DNA from: Burkholderia cepacia ATCC 25416
Lineage (GTDB): Bacteria > Pseudomonadota > Gammaproteobacteria > Burkholderiales > Burkholderiaceae
Direction of reading: 5' to 3'
Assembly: GCF_001411495.1 (NCBI RefSeq)
Contig: NZ_CP012981.1
Span: 3,162,001-3,226,000, forward strand
Length of the DNA: 64,000 bases
This document shows positions 1 through 8,925 of the stretch, piece by piece (within the stretch, counting starts at the first letter, position 1; the number at the start of each line of letters is the position of its first letter). The notes under the pieces are model-generated. The model made no database searches, had not been told where the DNA came from, and worked only from the letters and a program-made list of their open reading frames with translations. A program made the position numbers and the translations under genes.

Positions 1-783
1 GGTGATCACCTTTTCGAGGCCGTCGAACGCACCGCCGCAGATGAACAGGATGTTGGTCGTGTCGACCTGGATGAAATCCTGGTTCGGGTGCTTGCGGCCG
101 CCCTGCGGCGGCACCGACGCCATCGTGCCCTCGACGAGCTTCAGCAGTGCCTGCTGGACGCCCTCGCCCGACACGTCGCGCGTGATCGACGGGTTGTCCG
201 ACTTGCGGCTGATCTTGTCGATTTCGTCGATGTAGACGATCCCGCGCTGGGCCTTGTCGACCTCGTAGTTGCAGTTCTGCAACAGCTTCTGGATGATGTT
301 CTCGACGTCCTCGCCAACGTAGCCGGCTTCGGTCAGCGTCGTCGCATCGGCGATTACGAACGGCACGTTGAGCAACCGCGCGAGCGTCTGCGCAAGCAGC
401 GTCTTGCCGGAGCCCGTCGGGCCGATCAGCAGGATGTTGCTCTTCGACAGCTCGACGTCGTCCTTCTTGTCGAGATGCTTCAGGCGCTTGTAGTGGTTGT
501 ACACGGCCACCGCGAGGATCTTCTTCGCGCGCTCCTGGCCGATCACGTACTGATCGAGGATGTCGCGAATTTCCTGCGGGCTCGGCAGATCCGACCGGGA
601 CAGGCTGGCCTCGACGCCGGCGGCAGCCGCCTCGTCGCGAATGATTTCGTTGCAGAGGTCGATACATTCATCGCAGATGAACACCGACGGACCCGCGATG
701 AGTTTTTTCACCTCATGCTGGCTTTTTCCGCAAAACGAGCAATACAACAGCTTCTCGCTGTTCGAACCTTTTTTGTCCGCCAT
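1..783 (-). CDS. clpX: ClpX, ATPase subunit of the ClpXP protease (3' part outside the window)
   Basis: ClpX is the hexameric AAA+ unfoldase that recognises substrates and feeds them to ClpP in the cytoplasm. The visible 261 residues are the N-terminal part; the family is about 420 residues, so the rest lies beyond the left edge. The N-terminal zinc-binding domain shows its four cysteines at C15, C18, C37 and C40. Walker A (GPTGSGKT) is at 121-128 and Walker B (IVYIDEID) at 182-189. It lies downstream of clpP on the same strand with a 163-base gap, the usual clpP-clpX order. The ATG start gives the conserved MADKKG-type N-terminus. Confidence 0.97.
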
Positions 784-946
784 GAATGTAGAGCCTCCGG
801 ACAGGTAAATGACATGATACGCCGAATGCTCCGGGCACCGCGCCTAGGGCGCGACCGGAGCCGACCGGATGCGCTTGCCGCAGATGCTCTGGGCGTTCGG
901 GAAGTCGCAGGGCGCCGCACGAATCGGGGCGGCACCCCACTTAAGC

Positions 947-1600
947 TCACGGGCGCTTCAGCAGCACCTGGTCGATCAGCCCGTACGCCTTCGCATCCTC
1001 GCTCGACATGAAGTTATCACGGTCGGTGTCGCGCGCGATGCGTTCGACGTCCTGGCCCGTGTGCTGCGCGAGCAACTGGTTCAGCCGCTCCTTCAGGTAG
1101 AGGATTTCGCGCGCCTGGATCTCGATGTCCGATGCCTGGCCGCGTGCGCCGCCGAGCGGCTGGTGAATCATCACGCGCGAGTTCGGCAGCGCGAAACGCT
1201 TGCCCTTCGCGCCCGACGCGAGCAGGAACGCGCCCATGCTGGCCGCGAGGCCCATGCACAGCGTCGACACGTCCGGCTTGATGAACTGCATCGTGTCGTA
1301 GATCGCCATGCCGGCCGACACCGACCCGCCCGGGCTGTTGATGTACAGGCTGATGTCCTTGTCGGGATTCTCGCTCTCGAGGAACAGCAACTGCGCGACC
1401 ACGAGGTTGGCGGTCTGGTCGTTCACTTCGCCGACCATGAACACCAGGCGCTCCTTCAGGAGACGCGAATAGATATCGTACGAACGCTCGCCGCGGCCGC
1501 TCGTTTCGACGACGATCGGCACCAGCCCCAGCGCTTGCGCCTCGAAACCTTGCGGCGCGTTCGAAGCAAGCATGTCCAGCAATTCAGCGCGAGTGATCAT
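947..1600 (-). CDS. clpP: ClpP, proteolytic subunit of Clp protease
   Basis: ClpP is a serine peptidase that forms the tetradecameric chamber working with ClpX or ClpA. The protein has 217 residues, normal for proteobacterial ClpP including a short propeptide. The catalytic triad is readable: S121 in [10 protein letters not shown]146 in MIHQP and D195 in the DRDNFMS segment. The glycine-rich INSPGGSV stretch sits at 88-95. It lies between tig and clpX on the same strand, and the three probably share regulation as in other proteobacteria. Nothing unusual. Confidence 0.98.
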   Translation of the reverse strand: MITRAELLDMLASNAPQGFEAQALGLVPIVVETSGRGERSYDIYSRLLKERLVFMVGEVNDQTANLVVAQLLFLESENPDKDISLYINSPGGSVSAGMAIYDTMQFIKPDVSTLCMGLAASMGAFLLASGAKGKRFALPNSRVMIHQPLGGARGQASDIEIQAREILYLKERLNQLLAQHTGQDVERIARDTDRDNFMSSEDAKAYGLIDQVLLKRP

Positions 1601-1740
1601 TCAATGAACCTTGTTCGAATGGAAAATTGAACGGAAGGAAGCCGCCCGCTCAATCGCCATATTAATGGCAACCGTGCGCTTGACGTAAAAACGGCGTGCG
1701 GGCCGTCGCTCCGACAGCCGGCACGCCGCTAGAGCAACAC

Positions 1741-3087
1741 TTACGCTTGCGCCGATGCGCTCGCGAGTGCTTCGAAGCTCACTTCCTTGTCCGTCACCTT
1801 CGCCTTGCCCAGCACGAAATCGACGACGTTGCTTTCAACGACGAACGCTTCCATCTCGGCGAGGCGCTGCTGGTTCGAATAATACCAGCGGACCACTTCC
1901 TTCGGGTCTTCGTAGCTCTTCGCGAACTCGTCGACTTCCGCGCGGATCTGTTCCGGCTTCGCTTCGAGGCCGTTCGACTTCACCAGCTCGGCCAGCACGA
2001 GGCCCAGCTTCACGCGGCGCTCTGCCTGCTCGGTGAACATCTCGGCCGGGATCGGTGCGTCCTTCGCATTCGGCACGCCGCGCTGCGCCAGATCCTGGCG
2101 AGCCATTTCGACGAGGCGTTGCTGGTCCTGCTCGATCAGCGCCTTCGGCACGTCGAGTTCGGAGATCTTCAGCAGCGCGTCCATCACCTGGTTCTTGACG
2201 ATCGATTGCGTGCGGCGCTTCGCTTCGCGCTCGAGGTTTTCCTTGATCTCGGCGCGCATCTTCGCGAGATCGCCGTCTTCGATGCCGAGCGACTTCGCGA
2301 ATTCACCGTCGATTTCCGGCAGGTGCGGCCACTCGATCTTCTTCATCGTGACCGTGAACTGGGCCGTTTTGCCTGCCACGTCCTTGCCGTGGTAGTCGTC
2401 CGGGAACTTCAGGTCGAACGTGCGCGCTTCGCCGACCTTCAGGCCCAGCGCCGCGGTTTCGAATTCCGGCAGCATGCGGCCTTCGCCGAGCACGAACGGG
2501 AAATCTTCGGCCGTGCCGCCCTGGAACGCGACGTCGTCGATCTTGCCGACGAAGTCGACCGTCACGCGGTCGCCGTTCTTCGCTGCGGTGTCCGCGCCGC
2601 CGTCGCCGTGCTCGCCGGCTTCGCCGCGTGCGTGGAAGTGCACGCGCTGCTTGCGCAGGATGTCCAGCGTGCGGTCGATTTCGGCGTCGCCGATCGACGT
2701 CGTCGAGCGCTCGACTTCAGCCGTCGCCAGATCGCCGATCTTGACTTCCGGGTAGACCTCGAACGTCGCGTCGAACGCGTATGCATCTTCAGCCTGCTCC
2801 TGCTTCGGCTCGAAGCTCGGCTGGCCGGCGACGCGCAGGTTTTCCGCGCGGCTGATCGTGAAGAATTCCTGGCCGATCTTGTCGCTCAGCACTTCCGCTT
2901 CGACCTGACCCGCGTACTGTTGCGCGACCATCTTCAGCGGCACCTTGCCCGGGCGGAAACCCGGCATGCGCACGTTCTTCGCGAGTTTCTGGATACGGGC
3001 GTCGATTTCCTTCTGCACGGTGTCTTTCGGCAGGGAAATCGTCACGCGGCGTTCAAGCTTGCCGAGGTTCTCAACAACGTTAGCCAT
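1741..3087 (-). CDS. tig: Trigger factor, ribosome-associated chaperone and prolyl isomerase
   Basis: Trigger factor binds ribosomal protein L23 at the exit tunnel and shields nascent chains. The 448-residue length is typical. The ribosome-binding signature GFRPGKVP sits at 43-50, followed by a central FKBP-type PPIase domain (about 160-245) and a helical C-terminal chaperone domain. The reading frame stays open for 50 codons upstream, but the ATG at 3087 gives the conserved [14 protein letters not shown] start, so I chose it. First gene of the tig-clpP-clpX group, with 140 bases to clpP. Confidence 0.97.
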   Translation of the reverse strand: MANVVENLGKLERRVTISLPKDTVQKEIDARIQKLAKNVRMPGFRPGKVPLKMVAQQYAGQVEAEVLSDKIGQEFFTISRAENLRVAGQPSFEPKQEQAEDAYAFDATFEVYPEVKIGDLATAEVERSTTSIGDAEIDRTLDILRKQRVHFHARGEAGEHGDGGADTAAKNGDRVTVDFVGKIDDVAFQGGTAEDFPFVLGEGRMLPEFETAALGLKVGEARTFDLKFPDDYHGKDVAGKTAQFTVTMKKIEWPHLPEIDGEFAKSLGIEDGDLAKMRAEIKENLEREAKRRTQSIVKNQVMDALLKISELDVPKALIEQDQQRLVEMARQDLAQRGVPNAKDAPIPAEMFTEQAERRVKLGLVLAELVKSNGLEAKPEQIRAEVDEFAKSYEDPKEVVRWYYSNQQRLAEMEAFVVESNVVDFVLGKAKVTDKEVSFEALASASAQA

Positions 3088-3473
3088 GGCTTCAATCGTC
3101 CTAAAATTATTCGAGCGAATCGGGTTTTCCTTGCCGTGCCTGCCTGCGGCGTGATGTGCGTCACATACACTCGCCGCGCCGGAGCGCCACGCCATCCCTG
3201 CACGCGCCGAATGGCTAGCGCAAGCGGCTCGGAGCACGGCTTTGGCCGGAAGAATCGACTATTCTAGCAAACAATTTTCCTCACACCGCCAGATCGGCGC
3301 GACGCGCGTGCGTCCGCACCGCGCCGGCAGCCCTTCGCACGGCAATGCGCGCGGATCGCCGCTATGCCGCATGGCGTATCCACCACGGGCCCGCCATCCT
3401 GTAAGCTCCGAATGAGGTGCACCGCCGTCGCGCCCCAATATTCTTCACACCAATCACGCCTTCCGGAGACACC
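3088..3473. other. Intergenic region between tig and the glycerate kinase gene
   Basis: This 386-base divergent gap should hold the promoters of both neighbours. I see no convincing gene in it. The one visible structure is a CRP-type dyad, GTGA-N6-TCACA, at 3150-3165, about 63 bases before the tig start. I found no clear -10/-35 pair. Confidence 0.5.
3150..3165. promoter_or_regulatory. CRP/FNR-like dyad upstream of tig
   Basis: CGTGA-TGTGCG-TCACA matches the CRP-type TGTGA-N6-TCACA pattern with one mismatch. It lies 63 bases upstream of the tig start codon. A single near-match in GC-rich DNA is weak evidence. Confidence 0.25.
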
Positions 3474-4619
3474 ATGCCGCAACACCCGTCCGCGCCTGTC
3501 GTCGTCATCGCGCCCGATTCGTTCAAAGGCTCGCTTTCCGCCGAGCAGGTCGCGGACGCGATCGCCACCGGCATCCGCCGCGCCCGGCCCGACGCCGTCG
3601 TGCGCTGCTGCCCGATGGCCGACGGCGGCGAAGGCACGCTCGACGCGATGCTGGCAGGCGGCGGCACGCGGCGCACGCTGCGGGTAGCCGGTGCGTCGCT
3701 CGCGGCGCGCGACGCGGCAGTCGGCGTGATCGACGCGCGCACCGCGATCGTCGAAACGGCCGAGATCGTCGGCATCACGGACCCGGTCGGCATGAGCGTG
3801 CCGGTCGACGCGCGCAGCACGCGCGGGATGGGCGAGGCGGTCCGCACGCTGCTCGACGAAGGCGTGCGCCGCTTCTTCGTCGCGCTGGGCGGCAGCAGCA
3901 CCAACGACGCGGGCGCCGGGCTGCTCGCAGGCCTCGGCCTGCAGTGCTTCGACGCGGACGGCCAGCCGGTCGAGCCCGTGCCGTCGCGGCTCGCCGACAT
4001 CGCGCGCGTCGACGCGTCGGGGCTCGACCCACGGCTGAAGGAAACCGAATTCATCGGCATGTCCGACGTCGACAACCCGCTGACGGGCGCGCACGGCGCA
4101 ACCGCCGTGTTCGGCCCGCAAAAGGGCGTGACGCCCGAGCAGGTCGCCACCCTCGACGCCGCACTCGCCCGCTTCGCCGACCTGCTCGAAGGCGCGCTCG
4201 ACCGTCGCGGCCGCGACCTGCCGGGCGCCGGTGCCGCGGGCGGCCTCGGATTCGCGCTGCACATGCTCGGTGCACAATTCGAAGCGGGGGCCGAGGTGGT
4301 CGCGCGGCAGGTCGGGCTCGACGCGGCGCTCGCCGGCGCGGGCTGGCTGATCACCGGCGAAGGCCGCTCCGACGTACAGACGCTGCACGGCAAGGCGCCG
4401 TTCATCGCGTGCCGCCACGCGCAGGCCGCGGGCGTACCCGCGTCGCTGCTGTCCGGCGCGGTCGACCCGGCCGCGCTGCCACGCCTGTCCGAACATTTTT
4501 CCGGCTGCTTCTCGCCGGCTCCCGGGCCGATCACGCTCGACGTCGCGATCCGCGACGCGGCCAATCTGCTCGCGAACGAAGCGGAGCAATTGACACGCCT
4601 GAAGTACGGCGCACACTGA
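3474..4619 (+). CDS. Glycerate kinase, GarK/GlxK family
   Basis: Predicted to phosphorylate D-glycerate with ATP, feeding glyoxylate-derived carbon into glycolysis. The N-terminal VVIAPDSFKGSLSA motif and the later MADGGEGT, ALGGSSTNDAGAG and TGEGRSD segments are typical of the glycerate kinase type 1 fold. Length is 381 residues, normal for the family. The frame is open further upstream, but the ATG at 3474 is preceded by a good Shine-Dalgarno (CCGGAGACACC) and gives the family N-terminus. Glyoxylate from the allantoin pathway further along the window could supply its substrate, though the genes are not adjacent. A marR gene follows after 62 bases. Confidence 0.92.
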   Translation: MPQHPSAPVVVIAPDSFKGSLSAEQVADAIATGIRRARPDAVVRCCPMADGGEGTLDAMLAGGGTRRTLRVAGASLAARDAAVGVIDARTAIVETAEIVGITDPVGMSVPVDARSTRGMGEAVRTLLDEGVRRFFVALGGSSTNDAGAGLLAGLGLQCFDADGQPVEPVPSRLADIARVDASGLDPRLKETEFIGMSDVDNPLTGAHGATAVFGPQKGVTPEQVATLDAALARFADLLEGALDRRGRDLPGAGAAGGLGFALHMLGAQFEAGAEVVARQVGLDAALAGAGWLITGEGRSDVQTLHGKAPFIACRHAQAAGVPASLLSGAVDPAALPRLSEHFSGCFSPAPGPITLDVAIRDAANLLANEAEQLTRLKYGAH

Positions 4620-4681
4620 CCGTTGACCCGAGCGCGCGATACAGGAACAATCGGGCCCGCCCTTTTTCTTCAGGATTCGAC

Positions 4682-5131
4682 ATGAAAGGCCGTCAAGCCG
4701 GGCTCGATCAGTTTCTGACCTATCGCCTCCACGCGCTCACGAAGCGATCCGACCGCGGGATCGGCGAGGTGTACCGGCACAAGCTCGACATCTCGCTGCC
4801 CGAGGCGCGCGTGATCGCCGCCGTCGGCGCCTTCGGCCCGTTCTCGATCATGGATCTGGCGCGCCACACCAATCTCGACAAGAGCCAGGCGAGCCGGGCA
4901 GCCGAGGCGCTGCTGCGCCAGGGGCTGCTCGAACGCAGCGCAAGCGAGGAGGATGGCAGGATCGTGTTGATCGCGCTGACCGCCGACGGCCGCGCGCTGC
5001 ATCGCAAGATCATGCCGATCGTGCGCAAGTGGAACGATGGCTTGCTCGCATGCCTGTCCGACAGCGAACGCCAGACATTCGAGCGGCTGCTCGACAAGGT
5101 CGTCGCGCACGCGATCGAGCGGGACGACTGA
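4682..5131 (+). CDS. MarR-family transcriptional regulator
   Basis: A 149-residue winged-helix repressor of the MarR type. The DNA-binding domain spans about 38-105, with the recognition helix near LDKSQASRAAEALLRQG (65-81) and the wing around SEEDGRIVLIALT (88-100). The flanking N- and C-terminal helices should form the dimer interface. It follows the glycerate kinase gene on the same strand after 62 bases and may be cotranscribed. Its ligand and targets cannot be read from sequence. Confidence 0.9.
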   Translation: MKGRQAGLDQFLTYRLHALTKRSDRGIGEVYRHKLDISLPEARVIAAVGAFGPFSIMDLARHTNLDKSQASRAAEALLRQGLLERSASEEDGRIVLIALTADGRALHRKIMPIVRKWNDGLLACLSDSERQTFERLLDKVVAHAIERDD

Positions 5132-5187
5132 CCAGCACGCGGGCACGACGCCCGCGGTATCGATCCGATTTGATCCGATGAATTCGA

Positions 5188-5231
5188 CGGGCCGCCCCGG
5201 TCGCCACACCAGCGACGCGGGCGGCCCGCTT
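5188..5231. terminator. Inverted repeat between convergent marR and panE-like genes
   Basis: CGGGCCGCC at 5188-5196 pairs with GGCGGCCCG at 5220-5228, followed by CTTT. It lies between two convergent genes, which fits a factor-independent or two-way terminator. The loop is long (23 bases) and the T-run short. Confidence 0.45.
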
Positions 5232-5311
5232 TGCGTGATGCGCTGCGCGCGGCAACCGGATTGCAGCGCGCCACCTCGCCGGCATCGCGCATGCAGCGGC
5301 CCCGCCCGCAC

Positions 5312-6310
5312 TTATAGCCCGCTGTTCGTCGCCCGCTGGCGCAGCAGCCCGAGCACCGCGTCGCAATACGGAGTCGGCACGTCGAGCTTGCGCCCGAGCT
5401 CGGGAAACACACCGAGGATCGGCCCGATCTCGAGCGCGCGGCCCGCTTCGAAATCCTGCAGCATCGACGTCTTGAACGCACCGAGCTTGCGCGTGACCGC
5501 GATCCGCTCGGGCCCGCTCATCCCCGTCGACAGGCCGAGCTTCGCGCCGATCGCGGCCGCCTCCTCCATCATCCGCAGCGCGAGACCCTGCGTGAACGGA
5601 TCGTCGAGCAGCTGCTCGGCCGTCGACCCCGTCAGCGCGCTCAGCGGATTCATGTTCATGTTGCCCCACAGCTTCGTCCAGATCTCGGCCCGGATCGCCG
5701 GCGTCGACTCGACGTCGAAACCGCCCGCCGCGAGCGCCGCGGCAAACCGGGCAGCGGCCGTATCGAGCCGCGCATCGGGCGCCCCGACGATCAGCCGGTT
5801 GCCGCGCCCGCGCCGCACGACGCCCGGCGCGTCGGTACTCGACGACAAATGGACGACGCACCCGATCGCCTGCGCGGGCGGCAACGCCGCCGACACCGCG
5901 CCGGCCGGGTCGACCGCGTCGAGCGGCACCCCGTCGAGCGCACCTTCGAGCCCGTGCGTGAACCACCACGGCAGCCCGTTCATCGCCGCGACGATCACGG
6001 TGTCCGGCCCGACCAGCGGCGCGATGCGCGCGGCCAATGCCGGCAGTGCCTGTGCCTTCAGCGCGATCACCACGTAGTCCTGCACGCCGAGCGCGGCCGC
6101 ATCGTCACTCGCTCGCACCGGAACCGACGACGACGTGCCCGCCTCGTCGATCACGCGCACGCCGTGCGCGTTCAGCGCGTCGAGCGTCGCGCCGCGCGCG
6201 TACGCGCTCACGGTCATCCCGGCCCGCGACAACGCGGCCGCGAGCAATCCGCCGATCGCGCCGACCCCGACCACCGCCGCGCGCACCGACCCTGAATTCG
6301 TGTCGTTCAT
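5312..6310 (-). CDS. Ketopantoate reductase family protein (2-dehydropantoate 2-reductase)
   Basis: Predicted to reduce 2-dehydropantoate to pantoate with NADPH in pantothenate synthesis. The nucleotide-binding motif GVGAIGG is at 15-21. The C-terminal domain contains the catalytic lysine in WTKLWGNMNMNPLSALTG (K213) and the conserved glutamate in ALEIGP (E294). Length is 332 residues, typical for PanE/ApbA. Burkholderia genomes carry several paralogues, some acting on other 2-oxoacids, so I give no gene symbol. It stands alone, convergent with marR. Confidence 0.88.
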   Translation of the reverse strand: MNDTNSGSVRAAVVGVGAIGGLLAAALSRAGMTVSAYARGATLDALNAHGVRVIDEAGTSSSVPVRASDDAAALGVQDYVVIALKAQALPALAARIAPLVGPDTVIVAAMNGLPWWFTHGLEGALDGVPLDAVDPAGAVSAALPPAQAIGCVVHLSSSTDAPGVVRRGRGNRLIVGAPDARLDTAAARFAAALAAGGFDVESTPAIRAEIWTKLWGNMNMNPLSALTGSTAEQLLDDPFTQGLALRMMEEAAAIGAKLGLSTGMSGPERIAVTRKLGAFKTSMLQDFEAGRALEIGPILGVFPELGRKLDVPTPYCDAVLGLLRQRATNSGL

Positions 6311-6409
6311 GATGGAATTCCGTCTCCTGGGAGCTGACGAGCATAACGCTCAATGGTTGCGGGCACAACCATTCACGCGCCGCCGTGCGACGCACGGCGT
6401 TCGCATGCG

Positions 6410-7555
6410 TCAGTGCGGCTCACCGCCGGCTTCCACCGGTTCGTCGTCGGCCGCGCCGCCCGTCGCGCCGAGCACGCCGGCGATCTGGCTCTTGTCGTGC
6501 ATGCCGAGCTTGCGGTACGCGCAGCGCAGGTAGTGGCGCACGGTCGTCGGCGAAATCGCCATCTGTTGCGCGACTTCCTTGTGCGAGCGCCCGGCGCCGT
6601 AATAGCGGATCGCCGCGAGCTCGCGCGGGCTCAGGCGGTCGAGCAGCGAGCGCGGCCGCGCCTCGATCTGGAACAGCCCCGCAACCGGCACGCACTGGAT
6701 CCGCAACGCATCGCCGACGAACGCCTGGCCCGGCTGGCGCCGCAGGTGCGCAACGAGCGGCTCCGGCACGCGTGCACCGGCCCATGCCGGCCATTCGGTG
6801 CGCAGCACGTCGTCGAAACCATGATCGGCGTGATGCAGCACACCGAAGTTGTCGCACAACGCGCGGGCGGCCGGCGCAACCGCATCGCCGCGCTCGCGCG
6901 TGAGCTGCGCGGCGCGATTGATGGTCAGCGCCGCCGCGAGATGCGGAATCACTTCCTCGAAACGGCGTGCATCGTCATCGCTGAACGGGCGGTTCAGGCC
7001 CTGACGGTAGATCGACATGAACGTCGTCAGGCCGAAACGGCGATCGAGCGTGCACACGCACATCAGTTGCGCGAGCCCGTACTTCACGCACCAGTCGCGA
7101 AACCGTGCATCGAGCCCCGGCTCGACGACCGACAGCCGCACCGCATGGCCGTGTGCGCCGCGCAGCGTGCGGTGCGCGAGCGGGTCGCAATCGCGCACGC
7201 GCTTCCAGTCGCTGAAGAACGCGTGCGGCAGACGGTACAGGAAGCTGTTGTGCATCACCGGGCCGGTCGGCACATGCGTCGCGACGCCTGTCCACGCGGC
7301 GTCGAACGGAATGAGCGCCTGCAGCAGCGAAAAGAAGCGGTATTCGAATTCGCCGATGCCGGACCGCGCGGCAACCGCGTACAGGTCGAGCAGCATCAAC
7401 CCGAGTTCGCGCTGCGATGCGTCGCCGCGCGTGACGCCGTCGAAATCCGCACGCCGGGACGGCAGCGGCGGCCAGGCGAAGTCGTCGAGCACGATGGCTG
7501 CCGGCACGTCACGCAGCGCTTCGAGATCCTGCCCGATATCCGTCGTGATCCTCAC
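6410..7555 (-). CDS. LuxR-family transcriptional regulator
   Basis: A 381-residue regulator with a C-terminal LuxR/FixJ helix-turn-helix: LSPRELAAIRYYGAGRS leads into KEVAQQMAISPTTVRHYL and CAYRKLGMHDKSQI. The N-terminal 300 residues have no recognised sensor motif and may hold a divergent ligand domain. The frame is open further upstream, but I chose the GTG at 7555 because GGGAGCGGAAG immediately precedes it. A TATAAT hexamer lies about 50 bases further upstream. It is divergent from the porin-MFS-deacetylase run and is a plausible regulator of it. Confidence 0.85.
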   Translation of the reverse strand: MRITTDIGQDLEALRDVPAAIVLDDFAWPPLPSRRADFDGVTRGDASQRELGLMLLDLYAVAARSGIGEFEYRFFSLLQALIPFDAAWTGVATHVPTGPVMHNSFLYRLPHAFFSDWKRVRDCDPLAHRTLRGAHGHAVRLSVVEPGLDARFRDWCVKYGLAQLMCVCTLDRRFGLTTFMSIYRQGLNRPFSDDDARRFEEVIPHLAAALTINRAAQLTRERGDAVAPAARALCDNFGVLHHADHGFDDVLRTEWPAWAGARVPEPLVAHLRRQPGQAFVGDALRIQCVPVAGLFQIEARPRSLLDRLSPRELAAIRYYGAGRSHKEVAQQMAISPTTVRHYLRCAYRKLGMHDKSQIAGVLGATGGAADDEPVEAGGEPH

Positions 7556-7857
7556 CTTCCGCTCCCCTGCCCGATCGGGCTGCTGACGTGCGCAACGACA
7601 CCGGCCGATTATAGCGACCGGCTTTTTTGACGGGCCCCGGTGCCGGAACCGGCGCCAGCCCCATCCATTTGAACGGTGCGCGGCACGTTGCTGCTCCGCA
7701 GCACGCCGCGCGACGCCAGCGCGTCGCGACCATGCCGCGCACCTCGGGTTTTCCGCACCGTTCATCTGTACGACTGTTCGAAGGTTTTCCCGCTGCGGAC
7801 ACTGCGTCGCGACAACACCAACGACAAACCGATGCAGGACGGTATGGAGAACCCCAC
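7556..7857. other. Divergent intergenic region between the luxR-type gene and the porin gene
   Basis: This 302-base gap contains a perfect minus-strand TATAAT (7608-7613) that fits the promoter of the luxR-type gene, without a good -35 box. A GC-rich dyad (GGTGCCGGAACCGGCGCC) lies around 7640-7657. No clear porin promoter or convincing gene is visible. Confidence 0.45.
7608..7613 (-). promoter_or_regulatory. Candidate -10 element for the luxR-type gene
   Basis: TATAAT on the minus strand, 53 bases upstream of the chosen GTG start. No recognisable TTGACA at 16-18 bases spacing, so activation by a factor is possible. Confidence 0.4.
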
Positions 7858-8904
7858 GTGACGAAACCCCGCTTCATCCGCACGGCCGCGGCCGTCGCGA
7901 CGCTTGCCGCGTGCGGCGCCGGCGCGCATGCGCAGTCGACCCTCACGCTGTACGGCGCGCTCGATGCCGGCGTGCAATACCTGACGCATGCCGACGGGCG
8001 CCATTCGGCCGTGCAGTTGCAGAACTACGGCATCCTGCCTTCTCAGGTCGGGCTGAAGGGCAACGAGGATCTCGGCGGCGGCTGGCGTGCGCTGTTCAAG
8101 CTCGAACAGGGCCTCAACCTCAACGACGGCACCGCGACCGCGCCCGGCTACGCGTTCTTCCGCGGCGCGTACGTCGGCATCGCCGGGCCCGCGGGCACCG
8201 TCACGCTCGGCCGTCAGTTCAGCGTGCTGTTCGACAAGACGCTGTTCTACGACCCGCTCTGGTACGCGTCGTACAGCGGCCAGGGTGTCATCGTGCCGAT
8301 GAACGCGAACTTCATCGACCACTCCGTCAAGTACCAGTCGCCGACCTTCGCCGGCTTCGACGTCGAGGCGCTTGCCGCGACGTCCGGCGTCGCCGGCAAT
8401 ACGCGCGCCGGACGCGTGCTCGAACTCGGCGGCCAGTACACGAGCAACGGCCTGTCGGTCAGCGCGGTGCTGCATCAGGCACACGGCGAGGTATCGGCGG
8501 CCGACGACACGTCGGCGCGCCGCCGCGAACTCGGCACGCTCGCCGCACGCTATGCGTTCGCCGCGCTGCCGCTCACCGTCTATGCAGGTGTCGAACGCCT
8601 GACCGGCGACCTCGACGCCGCGCGCACGATCGTCTGGGGCGGTGCGCGCTACCTGACACCGAACGGGATCGGCCTGAACGCGGGCGTCTACCACACCGAC
8701 TCGCGCGCGCCGGCCATCGGCCACCCGACGCTGTTCATCGCGAGCACCACGTATGCGCTGTCGAAACGCACCGTCGCCTACGTGAACCTCGGCTATGCGC
8801 GCAACAGCGGCCGGAGTTCGCAGACCGTCTACGAATACGACCCGACGCCGCTCGCCGGCGCATCGCAGTTCGGCGCGATGGTCGGCATGTACCACCTGTT
8901 CTGA
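7858..8904 (+). CDS. Gram-negative porin (OmpC-like trimeric porin family)
   Basis: An outer-membrane beta-barrel porin of 348 residues. It has a signal peptide with likely cleavage after GAHA (about residue 25); the mature protein begins QSTLTLYGALDAGVQY, the standard betaproteobacterial porin start. The C-terminus ends YHLF with the terminal Phe needed for BAM assembly. It starts at a GTG preceded by ATGGAGAACCCCAC; the upstream open frame is not credible as coding. Only 21 bases separate it from the MFS gene, so porin, MFS transporter and deacetylase look like one operon. Confidence 0.93.
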   Translation: MTKPRFIRTAAAVATLAACGAGAHAQSTLTLYGALDAGVQYLTHADGRHSAVQLQNYGILPSQVGLKGNEDLGGGWRALFKLEQGLNLNDGTATAPGYAFFRGAYVGIAGPAGTVTLGRQFSVLFDKTLFYDPLWYASYSGQGVIVPMNANFIDHSVKYQSPTFAGFDVEALAATSGVAGNTRAGRVLELGGQYTSNGLSVSAVLHQAHGEVSAADDTSARRRELGTLAARYAFAALPLTVYAGVERLTGDLDAARTIVWGGARYLTPNGIGLNAGVYHTDSRAPAIGHPTLFIASTTYALSKRTVAYVNLGYARNSGRSSQTVYEYDPTPLAGASQFGAMVGMYHLF

Positions 8905-8925
8905 TTCCCCACACGAGATCCCGCC

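Noticed and set aside
1696..3267. A 523-codon plus-strand frame opposite tig
   Set aside because: Shadow of tig; tig motifs and start fit, the antisense frame shows no domain.
7676..7861. A 61-codon frame just upstream of the porin gene
   Set aside because: No Shine-Dalgarno, no family pattern, and it overlaps the porin ribosome-binding region.
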